Source: Leptolyngbya sp. SIO1E4 (lineage in GTDB: Bacteria; Cyanobacteriota; Cyanobacteriia; Phormidesmidales; Phormidesmidaceae). Taken from it: 64,000 nucleotides of DNA. Position numbers and translations under genes: made by a program. The notes below the pieces were generated by a model. It saw only the letters and a program-made list of their open reading frames with translations. It was not told where the DNA came from and searched no databases. Location of the stretch: contig JAAHFU020000001.1 in NCBI GenBank assembly GCA_010672825.2, positions 2,604,001-2,668,000 on the forward strand. Reading direction: 5' to 3'. Shown piece by piece: positions 37,539 to 46,698 of this stretch (positions are counted from its first letter, which is position 1; each line of letters begins with the position of its first letter).

Positions 37539-38387
37539 CTAATGCTGTTGCAACAGCCGTCGCGATTGCCACATCATGCCTAATCCTGTGATGCCGAGCA
37601 GGACAAACGCCCCAAACCAGACCCAATTGCCGAAGAGGCCCCAGTCAATTTTTTGGACAGCCCTATCTACTAACCAAACACCCGAGATAACGAACCCACT
37701 AAAGGCCAATTGAATCACCCCAAACACCCATAGCTCCACTACGGCTGCTTTCCGAGCCAGCAAGGCCGCGCCCAAAGCACCGACCAGAAAAATTGCACTG
37801 TATAGCTGACTGTGGAAGGTATCTAAAGGCCAGGGCCAGAAAAAACCGACTCGGGCTGGCAGCACCAAAAGCCCCAGGCCATAGATCCCGAGAAAGCCCG
37901 CCTGAAATTGCAAATAGAGACGCCACTTGTAGGGCAAACGCTGCAGCTCAGCAAACCTTTGGCGTCCATAGCGCCAGAGGTAATAGCTCGCTATCAGGCA
38001 GTCTGCACTGTAAAGCCCAAACCAAATACCCGTGGTCCGCCGAGCCAGGTCAAACTGTTCAATCTGGAGACAAGACACGAGTAAGATGACGGTCGTAAAC
38101 ACCCATGTCATCAGCACAATCAGGCGCGCTGGGATGGCCGTGCGGAGCAGCAACAGGAGGGAGAGCCCCACTAACGAAGTGAGATAGATCGCCCCTAAAA
38201 ATCGCGTATTAAATGGCGTCAACGACCATACCCAGCGAGGGCGAGCAAAGTCTGGAAAGAAAAATAAACTGCTGCCCACCACTAACAGCAAGAGACTAGA
38301 AATGAGCGCCATTGTGAACAACGGCATAGGAATCGAGGCGTTTCTAACCTTAGTTTTGTTTTGAACAGGCGTCGATGAAAGACTCAT
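37539..38387 (-). CDS. Multi-spanning membrane protein of unknown function
   Basis: A 282-aa protein with about seven or eight hydrophobic helices and few charged residues. The N-terminal 22 residues are polar, and the first helix begins PLFTMALISSLLLLVVGSSL. No transporter, enzyme or signalling motif is recognised. It ends 28 bp from the convergent DUF4058 gene. It starts with an ATG only 17 bp after the stop of the HTH/NB-ARC/WD40 gene on the same strand, so the two probably form one transcript. Confidence 0.75.
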   Translation of the reverse strand: MSLSSTPVQNKTKVRNASIPMPLFTMALISSLLLLVVGSSLFFFPDFARPRWVWSLTPFNTRFLGAIYLTSLVGLSLLLLLRTAIPARLIVLMTWVFTTVILLVSCLQIEQFDLARRTTGIWFGLYSADCLIASYYLWRYGRQRFAELQRLPYKWRLYLQFQAGFLGIYGLGLLVLPARVGFFWPWPLDTFHSQLYSAIFLVGALGAALLARKAAVVELWVFGVIQLAFSGFVISGVWLVDRAVQKIDWGLFGNWVWFGAFVLLGITGLGMMWQSRRLLQQH

Positions 38388-38404
38388 AGCAGATATCTCC
38401 TCTT

Positions 38405-41400
38405 TTATCGTTCTATAGCGCCTAACTGTTTTAATGTGGTGACCTGAGCCTCCGTCAGCCCCACCACCCCGGTGATATCCATGCCTTCATAGGGTTCTTG
38501 CGTTTTGAGCGTTTTCAAACACTCTCCTGTCTCGACTGACCATAGCTTGATGGTCTTGTCGTCACTGCCGCTGGCCAGGGTTTGCCCATCGGGATTAAAG
38601 GCCACTGACCACACACTATTGCGATGCCCTTTGAGAGTGCTTAAGCACGTTCCGCTTTGGGCATCCCAGAGCTTGATCGTATGGTCGGCGCTCCCGCTGG
38701 CGATGCGCTGCCCATCAGGACTGATGGCTACAGACATGACCCAATTGTGATGACCCCGAAAGATCTGTTGGCACTGACCATTGCTGATGTCCCACAGGCG
38801 GACTGTTTGGTCAATGCTGCTGCTGGCTAGAGTGTCACCTTGGGGGCTGAAGGCAATGCACCAAAGCCCACTGGTATGCCCCGATAATGTTTGCAAGCAT
38901 TGGCCGGTTTCAAGACTCCACAGCTTCAGGGTGCGATCGTAGGAACCGCTGGCCAGCAGCTTGTTTTGAGGATGAAAGGCTACTGAACAGACCCAATGCC
39001 CGTGGCCCGTCAAGATTTGGCGGCATTGCCCAGTCTCTGCATCCCACAGTCGAATGCTGTGATCAGCGCTGCCGCTGGCCAGGGTTTGCCCATCAGGGCT
39101 ATAAGCCACTGACCAAATAGCCTTGGTATGCCCGGATAGGATTTTAGGAGACTTTTGGGAGGGCAGCTTCCAGAGGCGTACATTGCCATCTTCGTGGCCG
39201 CTGGCCAGAGTGTTCCCTTGGGGGTTAAATACCACCGACCAGATAGCACTTTCAGCGTCTGATAGGGTTTCTCGCTGATCGCCGGCATCCACATTCCACA
39301 CCTGCACCCGGCGATCGCCATGGCCACTCGCCAGAGCGTCGCCTTGGGGGCTAAAGGCCACCGACCACACCCAATTACTGCTGCCCTGCAGCGTTTTTAG
39401 ACATTGACCGCTGGGGAAGTTCCACAGCCGCATGGTGCGATCTTCACTGCCGCTGACCAACGCGTTACCTTGGGGGCTAAAGGCCACCGACCACACCCAG
39501 TTGCGATGACCCGGCAACCCCCGCAAATACTGACCTGTCTTGACATCCCAGAGGCGCACCGTCTGATCGGCGCTGCCACTGGCCAGGGTGTCGCCCTGGG
39601 GGCTAAAGGCCACCGACCAGACCCAATTGCAGTGGCCCGTCAAGGTATGTTGGCACTGGCCCGACTGCAGATTCCAAAGCTTGATGGTTTGATCAGCGCT
39701 GCCGCTGGCCAGGGTGTCTCCCTGGGGGCTAAAGGCGACGGCCCAAACCCCATGGGCATGATCTGAGAAGGTTTGGTGGCACTGACCGGTTTGCAGATCC
39801 CAAACCTTGACGGTGCGATCAGCACTGCCACTGACTAGGGTGTTGCCGTCGGGGCTAAAGGCCACCGACCAAACCCCATGGGAATGTCCTGAAAAGGTTT
39901 GCAGACAGGTGCCGGTGCTGATTTCCCAGAGTTTGACGGTGCGATCGGCGCTGCTGCTGGCAATCTGCTGACCGTCGGGGCTGAAGGCCACCGACATCAC
40001 CCAATTAGTATGTCCGGCAAACGTTTGCAGACAGGTGCCAGTGCGTGCCTCCCAGAGTTTGACGGTGCGATCGGCACTGCCACTGGCCAGGTGCTGACCA
40101 TTGGGGCTAAACGCCACTGAACAAATCCAATTTTGATGCCCTTGAAAGGTGTGTAGGTGTGGCCCGATTTCTCCCAATCCTACATCCGTCTGCCAGATCC
40201 AAATTTCACAGTTAGTGTCTCCGGTGGCGAGGGATTGCCCGTCTGGGCTAAAGGCCAGCGTGCGGATACTGCCAAAGGGTTGGTTAAACACTGCGCCGGA
40301 GAGGTCTGACCCTGCCAGACTGACGTTGTGTAGATTGAGCCCTTGGAAATGAGCTTGCCGCAGAATCAGATTTGAAAAGTCGTAGGCCTGCAGATCACGC
40401 TGTAACTGACGCAGCAAATTAAAGAGATTGCCGCCCACATAGCCGATTTCTGGGGCTGACTTCCCCCGTGCCCCGGCGAGGAGTTTGCCTAAGTGCGCTG
40501 ATAGCTCTGATGCGACGGGCCAGTCTAGGCGCAGCCGCTCGATGATGGGCTCTAAAATCAGACGGGTTTGAGTTTCGTAAATGTAGTCTTTGGCATCGGC
40601 TTTTACCAGGGCATGACTGCGGAGTAAGCGAATGTCTTCACGGTTAATTTCTTGAGAGATCTGCTCCACTAATTCACCGATGAGATACTCCATAATCACG
40701 GGCTGCTGAGTGATACGGGCGGTATCTTTTTCCAGCAGCGATCGCTGGTCTAAGGAGTCGATCGCCTGCAAAATATTGCCGACCAGAACCGGATCGACGA
40801 AATCAGATTGCAGTGCCTGCCAAGAGATGGGTTCTCGGTTAATGGCCAGCCAGTACATGATGGCTTGCTCTAGGGGCGTCAAACGTTCAAACTGCTGGGC
40901 CAACAACTGGCGAATATCGGCAAACAAAAAAGGGGTTTGCTGTCGTAGGGCTAAGAAGTTGGCAATATTGCCCTGGAAGTAATCTTTAACCGCTGAGGCA
41001 ATCATTTTGAGGGCCAGGGGATTGCCGCCGTAGGTGGCGATCAGCGTGTGCCAGTCGGTGTCTGAGCCGGTAAAGGTGCCTTTGGTATTCAAAAGGGCGC
41101 GACCATCTACCGCTAATAAGCCCGATAGTTGCAGCCCTCGAATAGGGAGAGAATCGCCCGCTAAGGCGGCGAGTTTTTGGGGCCACTCGCGGGAGGTTAA
41201 CAGCAGGCAGCTGTGATGAATTGTCTCCCCCACCGTTTGAAAGAACTGGCCATAGGCTTCGTAGCCGGGGCGGTAAACGCCTGCGCGATCGCTCCCCTGC
41301 AGAATCGATTCTGCATTATCTAAGATGACCAGACACCGGCCGTGGCGGAAGCACTGAATCAGATTCCGCAGTTGAGTATCTAAGGACTCTGGAATGGGGT

Positions 41401-41968
41401 CTCTAGGGAGAGTGCTTTCTGGCTGATCTGAGAAAAATCGCAGCAGATCACTCAAGATGTCTTGCACGGGCGGGGCATTGCGGAGGCTGCGCCAGATCAG
41501 ATAATCAAACTCTCCTTGAATGAGCTGGGCTAATTTCACCGACAAGGCTGTTTTACCCATGCCGCCCATTCCTAGCAGGGTAATGAGGCGACAGCGATCG
41601 GCAATAATCCACTTTTTCAGGGTCTCGAGTTCTGCGGTTCGGCCATAGAAGATTGAAACATCCACCGCTTCTCCCCAGTCTTGGTGGGGGGTTGGACGGG
41701 TAGTTTCTGCCTGAATTGGAGGGGGGGCTGTCGGAGATGGTGCGCCCCCTGCTAAATCAGCAATGGCTTGCCAGTCTAGATTGAGTGTTTGGCACAGTTC
41801 AGAAAAAGTTGCGAAATCAACTGGCTTACCCGCCAAGAATTTCTTCACCGTTGCCAAGGAAAACCCTGCCGCTTCGGCTAAAGCCCTCTGGGTGTGAAAT
41901 CCATTTCTTTTGATAGAAAGACGAAGCCTGTCAAGGGAGTCGTTGTGAGCCTTGAGTGAGCGTGGCAT
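38405..41968 (-). CDS. HTH / NB-ARC / WD40 STAND-type ATPase
   Basis: A 1187-aa regulator of the STAND class. It has an XRE-like helix-turn-helix (residues 1-75), a Pro-rich linker, and an NB-ARC ATPase (about 105-400) with Walker A GMGGMGKT (Lys near 139) and Walker [10 protein letters not shown] (near 213). A winged-helix/helical region, a short pentapeptide-like stretch (about 520-555) and 14 WD40 repeats (two seven-bladed propellers, about 565-1160) follow. Repeats 4-8 read [19 protein letters not shown] with minor changes. The ATG at 41968 gives [15 protein letters not shown]; a GTG 11 codons earlier lacks support. Such proteins are ATP-gated sensors. It sits 1.7 kb from the TIR-WD40 receptor, and its output domain would be DNA binding. 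Confidence 0.92.
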   Translation of the reverse strand: MPRSLKAHNDSLDRLRLSIKRNGFHTQRALAEAAGFSLATVKKFLAGKPVDFATFSELCQTLNLDWQAIADLAGGAPSPTAPPPIQAETTRPTPHQDWGEAVDVSIFYGRTAELETLKKWIIADRCRLITLLGMGGMGKTALSVKLAQLIQGEFDYLIWRSLRNAPPVQDILSDLLRFFSDQPESTLPRDPIPESLDTQLRNLIQCFRHGRCLVILDNAESILQGSDRAGVYRPGYEAYGQFFQTVGETIHHSCLLLTSREWPQKLAALAGDSLPIRGLQLSGLLAVDGRALLNTKGTFTGSDTDWHTLIATYGGNPLALKMIASAVKDYFQGNIANFLALRQQTPFLFADIRQLLAQQFERLTPLEQAIMYWLAINREPISWQALQSDFVDPVLVGNILQAIDSLDQRSLLEKDTARITQQPVIMEYLIGELVEQISQEINREDIRLLRSHALVKADAKDYIYETQTRLILEPIIERLRLDWPVASELSAHLGKLLAGARGKSAPEIGYVGGNLFNLLRQLQRDLQAYDFSNLILRQAHFQGLNLHNVSLAGSDLSGAVFNQPFGSIRTLAFSPDGQSLATGDTNCEIWIWQTDVGLGEIGPHLHTFQGHQNWICSVAFSPNGQHLASGSADRTVKLWEARTGTCLQTFAGHTNWVMSVAFSPDGQQIASSSADRTVKLWEISTGTCLQTFSGHSHGVWSVAFSPDGNTLVSGSADRTVKVWDLQTGQCHQTFSDHAHGVWAVAFSPQGDTLASGSADQTIKLWNLQSGQCQHTLTGHCNWVWSVAFSPQGDTLASGSADQTVRLWDVKTGQYLRGLPGHRNWVWSVAFSPQGNALVSGSEDRTMRLWNFPSGQCLKTLQGSSNWVWSVAFSPQGDALASGHGDRRVQVWNVDAGDQRETLSDAESAIWSVVFNPQGNTLASGHEDGNVRLWKLPSQKSPKILSGHTKAIWSVAYSPDGQTLASGSADHSIRLWDAETGQCRQILTGHGHWVCSVAFHPQNKLLASGSYDRTLKLWSLETGQCLQTLSGHTSGLWCIAFSPQGDTLASSSIDQTVRLWDISNGQCQQIFRGHHNWVMSVAISPDGQRIASGSADHTIKLWDAQSGTCLSTLKGHRNSVWSVAFNPDGQTLASGSDDKTIKLWSVETGECLKTLKTQEPYEGMDITGVVGLTEAQVTTLKQLGAIER

Positions 41969-42491
41969 GTTTGTTTGCTTAGGCCAACTAGAAGACAGCA
42001 CTGAAGCGGCGAGAAGTTTTCACCATTCCCTTTATAAACCCTATTCAAAGATCGAGAAGAAGTCGAGAAGAAATCGGGAGAAAAAGCTCGCTCGGTTTTA
42101 ACCTCAAGCTGGCCCCCCAAGTGACCTCCCAAGTGATCTTTAAGGCAGCCTTTCTTGGCCCTGAACATCGCTGCAGCGTTTCTCACTCTGATGAAGTACT
42201 CGCCCTAGACCTTAAACCCCAGACCCTAGCCCCTATTGCGACCAGGATGTCCCTCACTCCGCTAAAAAAGGCTGTATCTCCCCAATGTTGTGGACTCAGA
42301 GACACCAGGCAGCGCTTTTTCGACTTTCTGCCTGCCGATGCTCACGCTAAGCTCTGGTGGGTTATCGCTCCTTTTTTGAAGATATTAGGTGTTTTCAGTC
42401 ACCGTGAATTCGATATTTACAAAGCAGAGTGAACTAACCAGATTTCGCACCAGGTAAGACGCTAGTTCCCCTTTTTTAAGGAGGAAAGATT
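41969..42491. other. Intergenic region between the STAND gene and an RTX pseudogene
   Basis: It has no confident gene. A plus-strand frame at 42121-42432 (103 codons) has no family resemblance. Short tandem repeats are visible: TCGAGAAGAAG-like units near 42052-42083 and CCAAGTGACCT-like units near 42116-42140. A strong ribosome site (AAGGAGGAAAG) at its right end belongs to the pseudogene. Confidence 0.45.
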
Positions 42492-42994
42492 ATGGCGAAT
42501 ACCCCCTTTTTGGGTGGCCCAGAAAATGATTTAATTGTGGGCCCTAATGATAAAGATAAAATTTTTAGATTGGGCGGAGACGACCCGATTTTAGACGGAG
42601 AAGGTCAAGATAAACTGCTAAGTGGCTGTGGCAATGACCGATGAGGAGGTGGAGGGGATGTAGATGTTTTAGTCGGTGGCTTAGGAAACGATACCTTGGC
42701 GGGCGACAGCGGCGATGACAATGTAAAAGCGAGCAAAGGTGATGACCGCATGATTTGGAATAATGGCGATGGCAGCGACATCATGCGCGGCGTTAGGGGC
42801 CAAGGTGTGGTTGAAGTCAATGGGGCCAAGATGATGACGGCGATCAGTTTGAACTGCGTGCCGAAGGCCATCGGGCAAAATTTGAGCGGGTAAACTTGAA
42901 CCTCTTTAACCTCGCTATGAATGATGTTGAGGCTATGGAAATCAACGGCATGGCCACAACCGATTTATTGGGGGCCTGGCGCAGATACATTTGA
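42492..42994 (+). pseudogene. Decayed RTX/hemolysin-type calcium-binding repeat protein
   Basis: The frame begins MANTPFLGGPENDLIVGP after an intact AAGGAGG site and encodes Gly/Asp-rich nonapeptide-like repeats (LVGGLGNDTLAGDSGDDN). An in-frame TGA lies at 42642-42644, and reading then resumes in the same frame to about 42830. From 42833 the homologous sequence continues in another frame (DDGDQFELR, then a region ending in DVEAMEING). A further shift near 42975 restores a GADTFEIS-like end. Intact relatives are secreted calcium-binding proteins. At least one nonsense and two frameshift lesions make this a pseudogene, unless the differences are sequencing errors. Confidence 0.85.
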
Positions 42995-43006
42995 AATCTC
43001 CAACCC

Positions 43007-43396
43007 CTACAGGCTTTCCAAGTACTTCAAGAGGTCAGCCATATCTTGAGGGTCAGGCTGAAACTGTGGCATGGGTGGAGTTTTACCGCTCACGACCTGT
43101 TTAATCAATCTAGCCTGGGACTTTCGAGCAGATACCCCTAACAGGCTAGGCCCCACTTCACCCCTAGCCTGAATACCGTGACAAACGGCACAATTCATTT
43201 GAAAAATATCTTGACCGCGTCTTTCGTTGCCGTCTAAGGCTAGAACTTCCTGGACATAAGGATCTGCTGCTTGGACATGACGAACGCCCATGATCACGGT
43301 AAAAATGATCACACCAATCAGCACAGCAACGCTCAGCAAGCGCTGCAAGCCAGGAAGCTGATCTTGAAATTCCTCGTCTAGTGTGTTCTCAGCCAA
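43007..43396 (-). CDS. cytM: Cytochrome c M
   Basis: A 129-aa membrane-anchored c-type cytochrome. It has a charged N terminus, one hydrophobic anchor (about 20-40), a single haem site CAVCH and a downstream axial Met in the block GKTPPMPQF. The pattern matches cyanobacterial CytM, which modulates respiratory and photosynthetic electron flow. The only in-frame start giving the full anchor is a TTG; a stop lies seven codons upstream and the next ATG is inside the membrane helix. petG is divergent 200 bp away. Confidence 0.9.
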   Translation of the reverse strand: MAENTLDEEFQDQLPGLQRLLSVAVLIGVIIFTVIMGVRHVQAADPYVQEVLALDGNERRGQDIFQMNCAVCHGIQARGEVGPSLLGVSARKSQARLIKQVVSGKTPPMPQFQPDPQDMADLLKYLESL

Positions 43397-43603
43397 AGTC
43401 GCAAAGTCAGATTACATTTCGTTATTAACATAGCTTAAAGGTGTCTCAGAAAACCCGATAATACCCCTTGATTTAAGCTTTCTAAAGCTGAGCGCAGAAA
43501 TTTACTGCTGATATGCAGCGATGTGAAACCTTGCTGTTGCATGAAGATGAGATAATAAAGGTCACTTGAAGTGGATCGCTAAGACTAAAAGGAGCATGTT
43601 TGC

Positions 43604-43717
43604 GTGGTTGAGCCTCTCTTAAGCGGAATCGTTCTAGGGTTGATTCCTGTAACACTGGCAGGGCTTTTTGTGGCTGCCTATCAGCAGTACCGCCGTGGCA
43701 ACCCCTTAGATCTTTAA
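43604..43717 (+). CDS. petG: Cytochrome b6f complex subunit PetG
   Basis: A 37-aa single-span thylakoid protein reading [20 protein letters not shown] and ending [11 protein letters not shown], matching PetG, which is needed for assembly and stability of the b6f complex. The start is GTG with AAGGAG 10 nt upstream. An ATG 8 bp before it is out of frame. It is divergent from cytM and ends at a strong terminator. Confidence 0.96.
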   Translation: MVEPLLSGIVLGLIPVTLAGLFVAAYQQYRRGNPLDL

Positions 43718-43752
43718 GGTGATTTGTAACAAAATCGTAACCATAGATTGCT

Positions 43753-43783
43753 GGAGAGGCTTTTAAGAAGCCTCTCCATTTTT
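43753..43783 (+). terminator. petG terminator overlapping the end of the sugar kinase gene
   Basis: GGAGAGGCTT (43753-43762) pairs with AAGCCTCTCC (43768-43777), followed by ATTTTTA. The loop contains the TAA stop of the convergent kinase gene (43763-43765), and one arm encodes its last residues. Confidence 0.85.
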
Positions 43784-45049
43784 ATGGAAACGGTGCCACC
43801 CTTCTAAGGCCAACTGGGCAGTTCCGAAAGACGCTTCTGTTGAAATCGCGATCTTTATCGGGACTGGCAGATGCCGTTGGCGAATGGCCGTCCAGGTTGG
43901 GTTGTGAGCACCGCCGCCAGCAGACAGTATCCGGTTTAAGCGGGTCGCTCCGAATTCTTGGAGGCGTTGGTAGCCTTGGGCTTCGATTCGAGCGATGCCT
44001 TCTAAAAGACCGTGGAGAAACTGATGAGGGGCGTCAGGGCGGGGCGTTAACCGGGGAGCAAAGGCAGGATCACTAATGGGGAAGCGTTCCCCTGGCTTAG
44101 CAAGGGGGTAATAGTCTAGCCCGGAGGGGCGATCGCTCTGGATTTGTGGGCTGAGTGCCCTGAGTTGTTCATCCGTAAAAAATTGTTTGAGCACGGTACC
44201 GCCGGTGTTAGATGCTCCCCCCACCAACCACAAATCTCCGAGGCGGTGACTGTAAATGCCATAGCGCTCGTTATCGACACGGGTTTCACTCAGCAGTTTG
44301 ATCACCAGCGTTGATCCTAGGGAGGTCACGGCATCCCCTGGAGACTGTGCGCCACTGGCCAAAAAGGCGGCAATGCTGTCGGTGGTGCCCGCAATCACGG
44401 CACAGGTATGGGGCAGACCATAGCGCTCTTCAGCCATTGCAGACACTTGGCCCAACAGCGTGCCAGGGGCTTGTACATGGGGCAAAAACCGCGTTAGCCC
44501 TAGGGGTAGAAGCCAGTCTGGATAGCTTAAATGACCGACGTCGTACCCTAATTTCAATGCATTATGATGATCGCTTAACCCTGGCTGCCCATGTAGTTGA
44601 AATGCCAGCCAATCGGCCTGGTGCATCAGGTAGTTGGCTTGCTGCCAGGTGTTGGGGGGTAATGTCGCTTGCCACCACAGCAATTTCACCAGACTTGAGG
44701 TGGCACTTAAGGCGGGATTCCCGGCAGGAGCCAGCGGTTTTAAGCCATCACAGTAATCTCGCCCGCAATCATCGTTGTATAACAGCGGTGCAGTCAGGGG
44801 TTCGCCGGTCGCGTCGCATAGCAACACCGTAGCAGAGGTGCCATTGAGGGCGATCGCCCCTAAGTTTTGACGGACAGAGGCAGGTACTTTTTGCAAAAGC
44901 TCAGCCAGAGCCGCCAGCCAAAGGTGATGCCAGGGAGTTGCAGCAGAGGCACCGTAAGCAACCTGCTCCTGGATAATGACACCCTTATTAATATCGAGGA
45001 TGGTGATTCGTGCACCGGAGGTGCCAAAATCCAATCCACCCGCGTACAT
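43763..45049 (-). CDS. FGGY-family sugar kinase (ribulose/xylulose kinase-like)
   Basis: A protein of about 428 aa with the FGGY two-domain ATPase fold. It begins MYAGGLDFGTSGARITILD (phosphate-1 motif), with LNGTSATVLLCD, YNDDCGRDY and GTTDSIAAFLASGA (about 230-245), and an adenosine motif LSAGGGAHNPTW near the C terminus. Short cyanobacterial relatives have been described as D-ribulose kinases, so ribulose is a more likely substrate than xylulose (family knowledge, not proven here). An upstream extension to 45136 runs into the apcF terminator and is rejected; an ATG seven codons upstream of the chosen one is possible. Confidence 0.87.
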   Translation of the reverse strand: MYAGGLDFGTSGARITILDINKGVIIQEQVAYGASAATPWHHLWLAALAELLQKVPASVRQNLGAIALNGTSATVLLCDATGEPLTAPLLYNDDCGRDYCDGLKPLAPAGNPALSATSSLVKLLWWQATLPPNTWQQANYLMHQADWLAFQLHGQPGLSDHHNALKLGYDVGHLSYPDWLLPLGLTRFLPHVQAPGTLLGQVSAMAEERYGLPHTCAVIAGTTDSIAAFLASGAQSPGDAVTSLGSTLVIKLLSETRVDNERYGIYSHRLGDLWLVGGASNTGGTVLKQFFTDEQLRALSPQIQSDRPSGLDYYPLAKPGERFPISDPAFAPRLTPRPDAPHQFLHGLLEGIARIEAQGYQRLQEFGATRLNRILSAGGGAHNPTWTAIRQRHLPVPIKIAISTEASFGTAQLALEGWHRFHKNGEAS

Positions 45050-45112
45050 CGTGGGGCGTGCCCCACCCATGGATGTCGATGACGGTTGATTAACACCAAG
45101 TGAGTGAGGCAC

Positions 45113-45139
45113 AAAAAACGGGGTGCCCCTTGGCACCCC
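45113..45139 (-). terminator. apcF terminator
   Basis: On the minus strand GGGGTGCC (complement of 45132-45139) pairs with GGCACCCC (complement of 45120-45127), followed one base later by six T (45113-45118). It lies 38 bp past the apcF stop. Confidence 0.85.
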
Positions 45140-45176
45140 CCTGTAAGTTTCTCAAGTCATATCAGTCAATCAGAGA

Positions 45177-45686
45177 TTAGACGCTGACTTCACTGAGTTC
45201 CCTCAACATGTGGTCGAAGGGTTCATCAATAAAAGCAGTACTGTCTACACCGGTTTCAGCAGCCTTAGCTTTCACCATCTCTTTCATAATCTGAATACCG
45301 ACTACCGTCGGCGCAATGGGAACCCCTAAAGAGTTGTAGGTTTCCCTCAGGCCCTGAAGCACTCGCTCGTCTAGCACATTAGAATCTCCTGCGACCAAGG
45401 CATAGCTGCCATAACGCAGGTAGTAATCCATATCCCGCAAACATGCTGCATAACGACGCGTCGTATAGGCATTACCGCCCGGACGAATCAACTCAGGAAC
45501 CGTTTCAAATAGCTTGCTAGCAGCACCTTTAACTAACTCAGCAGCACTCGCGCTAATTAAAGAAGCTACTTTGACGCGAACGGTACCTGTGTCAAAGTAG
45601 GCTTTCAGTGAATCCAGTGCATTTTGGTCTAGGTAGCGGCCCGTAGAGTCGTAGCTCCGAATTAAGTTCGTGACTGCATCCCGCAT
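45177..45686 (-). CDS. apcF: Allophycocyanin beta-18 subunit (phycobilisome core)
   Basis: A 169-aa phycobiliprotein of the phycobilisome core. It begins MRDAVTNLIRSYDSTGRYLD and contains the block GGNAYTTRRYAACLRDMDYY, whose Cys carries the phycocyanobilin, then LDERVLQGLRETYNSLGVP. The C-terminal extension ending FDHMLRELSEV separates ApcF from the shorter ApcB. ApcF pairs with ApcE and helps transfer energy to the photosystems. Two in-frame ATGs lie two codons apart. The second gives the family start and length, with GGGAG 10 nt away; the first would add Met-Phe. Confidence 0.95.
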   Translation of the reverse strand: MRDAVTNLIRSYDSTGRYLDQNALDSLKAYFDTGTVRVKVASLISASAAELVKGAASKLFETVPELIRPGGNAYTTRRYAACLRDMDYYLRYGSYALVAGDSNVLDERVLQGLRETYNSLGVPIAPTVVGIQIMKEMVKAKAAETGVDSTAFIDEPFDHMLRELSEVSV

Positions 45687-46698
45687 GAACATTTTTCTCC
45701 CAATCAGGCTTATTAATGTCCCTAAATGCTTAGCCAGCTAGGGACCACGATCACATCCTCGTTTTAAAGACTTGCTAATTCGCTTTAGCGCTTACAAGTA
45801 ATCTCTAATCATGATGCAACCACTCAGTCAAAGCGCCAAACCACTGATTTGGCAAGCTTTTGAGTAGTCCAGAAGCCAGTCTATCACGTCGATTTCAGCT
45901 AAAGGCGGCTCATTTTAAGAAGATGAGGCAGAGTGCGCCTTAATTGTTACAGTCCGACATCTTTTGAAACATACAAACGCGGAACCTTGCGACATTGGCA
46001 GAGGTATAGCACTCAGGATGTAGCCTCCCGCATCTCTAATTTTCAGGGGAATAAACCCAAGTTCATGGTCTCTCAGCGCTGCTGCGAAGCGCGAAATCAA
46101 TGGCCAAAGATACTAACTGATCAGCGGCAGGAGTGCGCAACCCCCGGCAAAATCAGCGGTGAAGGTGCAAAGGCCAAAAATCCCAATAATTTAGAGGATG
46201 AGAGGCCGTTCAGTCTGTTCCCCATATTGCAAAATATTGCGCCAGTGATATCAGCATTTAAGGAACTCGGCAGGTAAAAATTAGCCAATTTTGGCAGCGC
46301 TTGGATGAAAATTGCCGTGCGCGGGGGCTGTTTTATACCTGTTTTATAACAGGGTGCGCCTGAACCAGGGGAGCGCTAGGGTTTGACCCCGTGATCTTTC
46401 GGTCAAGCCCCCCTACAAGGTCAACACAGCTTTTGTATCAAGAAATACAAAAGCCACTAACCCCTATCCATAGGATGGGGCAGACAACTGCAGCCTCTGT
46501 GGTCGCGGATACAGAGAATGCACGAGTTACTTATGGGCCTCTATGGAGAGTATTCAAGGTTAAGGGACGGTTTGCTGGGTTTCTGAGCTGGATATCTTGA
46601 ATCAGCAATCTGGGCTGGCTTTTCTAAAATCTTGTCTACACTTATCAGCCGATTATATAAGTTGCCCTTGCAGACCTTGGAGAGTAAAGGAGTAATTC
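45687..46698. other. Long intergenic region, apcF to glnA
   Basis: This kilobase holds the divergent apcF and glnA leaders. The clear element is the NtcA-type glnA promoter (46435-46476), followed by a leader of about 215 nt. A plus-strand frame at 45933-46277 has no family resemblance. A GC-rich hairpin-forming stretch lies around 46318-46362. I did not find a tRNA. Confidence 0.6.
46435..46476 (+). promoter_or_regulatory. NtcA-activated promoter of glnA
   Basis: A perfect GTA-N8-TAC site (46435-46448) is followed 22 bp later by a -10 box of the TA-N3-T form (TAGGAT, 46471-46476). That is the standard geometry of promoters activated by NtcA under nitrogen limitation. The predicted start is near 46483, giving an unusually long leader before glnA. 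Confidence 0.85.

Noticed and set aside
42121-42432. 103-codon plus-strand frame
   Set aside because: No recognisable family, irregular composition and no good ribosome site; probably chance.
45050-45136. N-terminal extension of the sugar kinase
   Set aside because: It runs through the apcF terminator hairpin and starts with GTG inside it; homologues begin near the phosphate-binding DFGTSG motif.
45933-46277. 114-codon plus-strand frame between apcF and glnA
   Set aside because: Composition is not gene-like and no ribosome site precedes it.
46483-46698. Glutamine riboswitch (glnA RNA motif) in the glnA leader
   Set aside because: Only GGGACGG fits; the expected AAGUAGG continuation and the paired upstream CGUUCA segment are missing or altered, so I do not call it.
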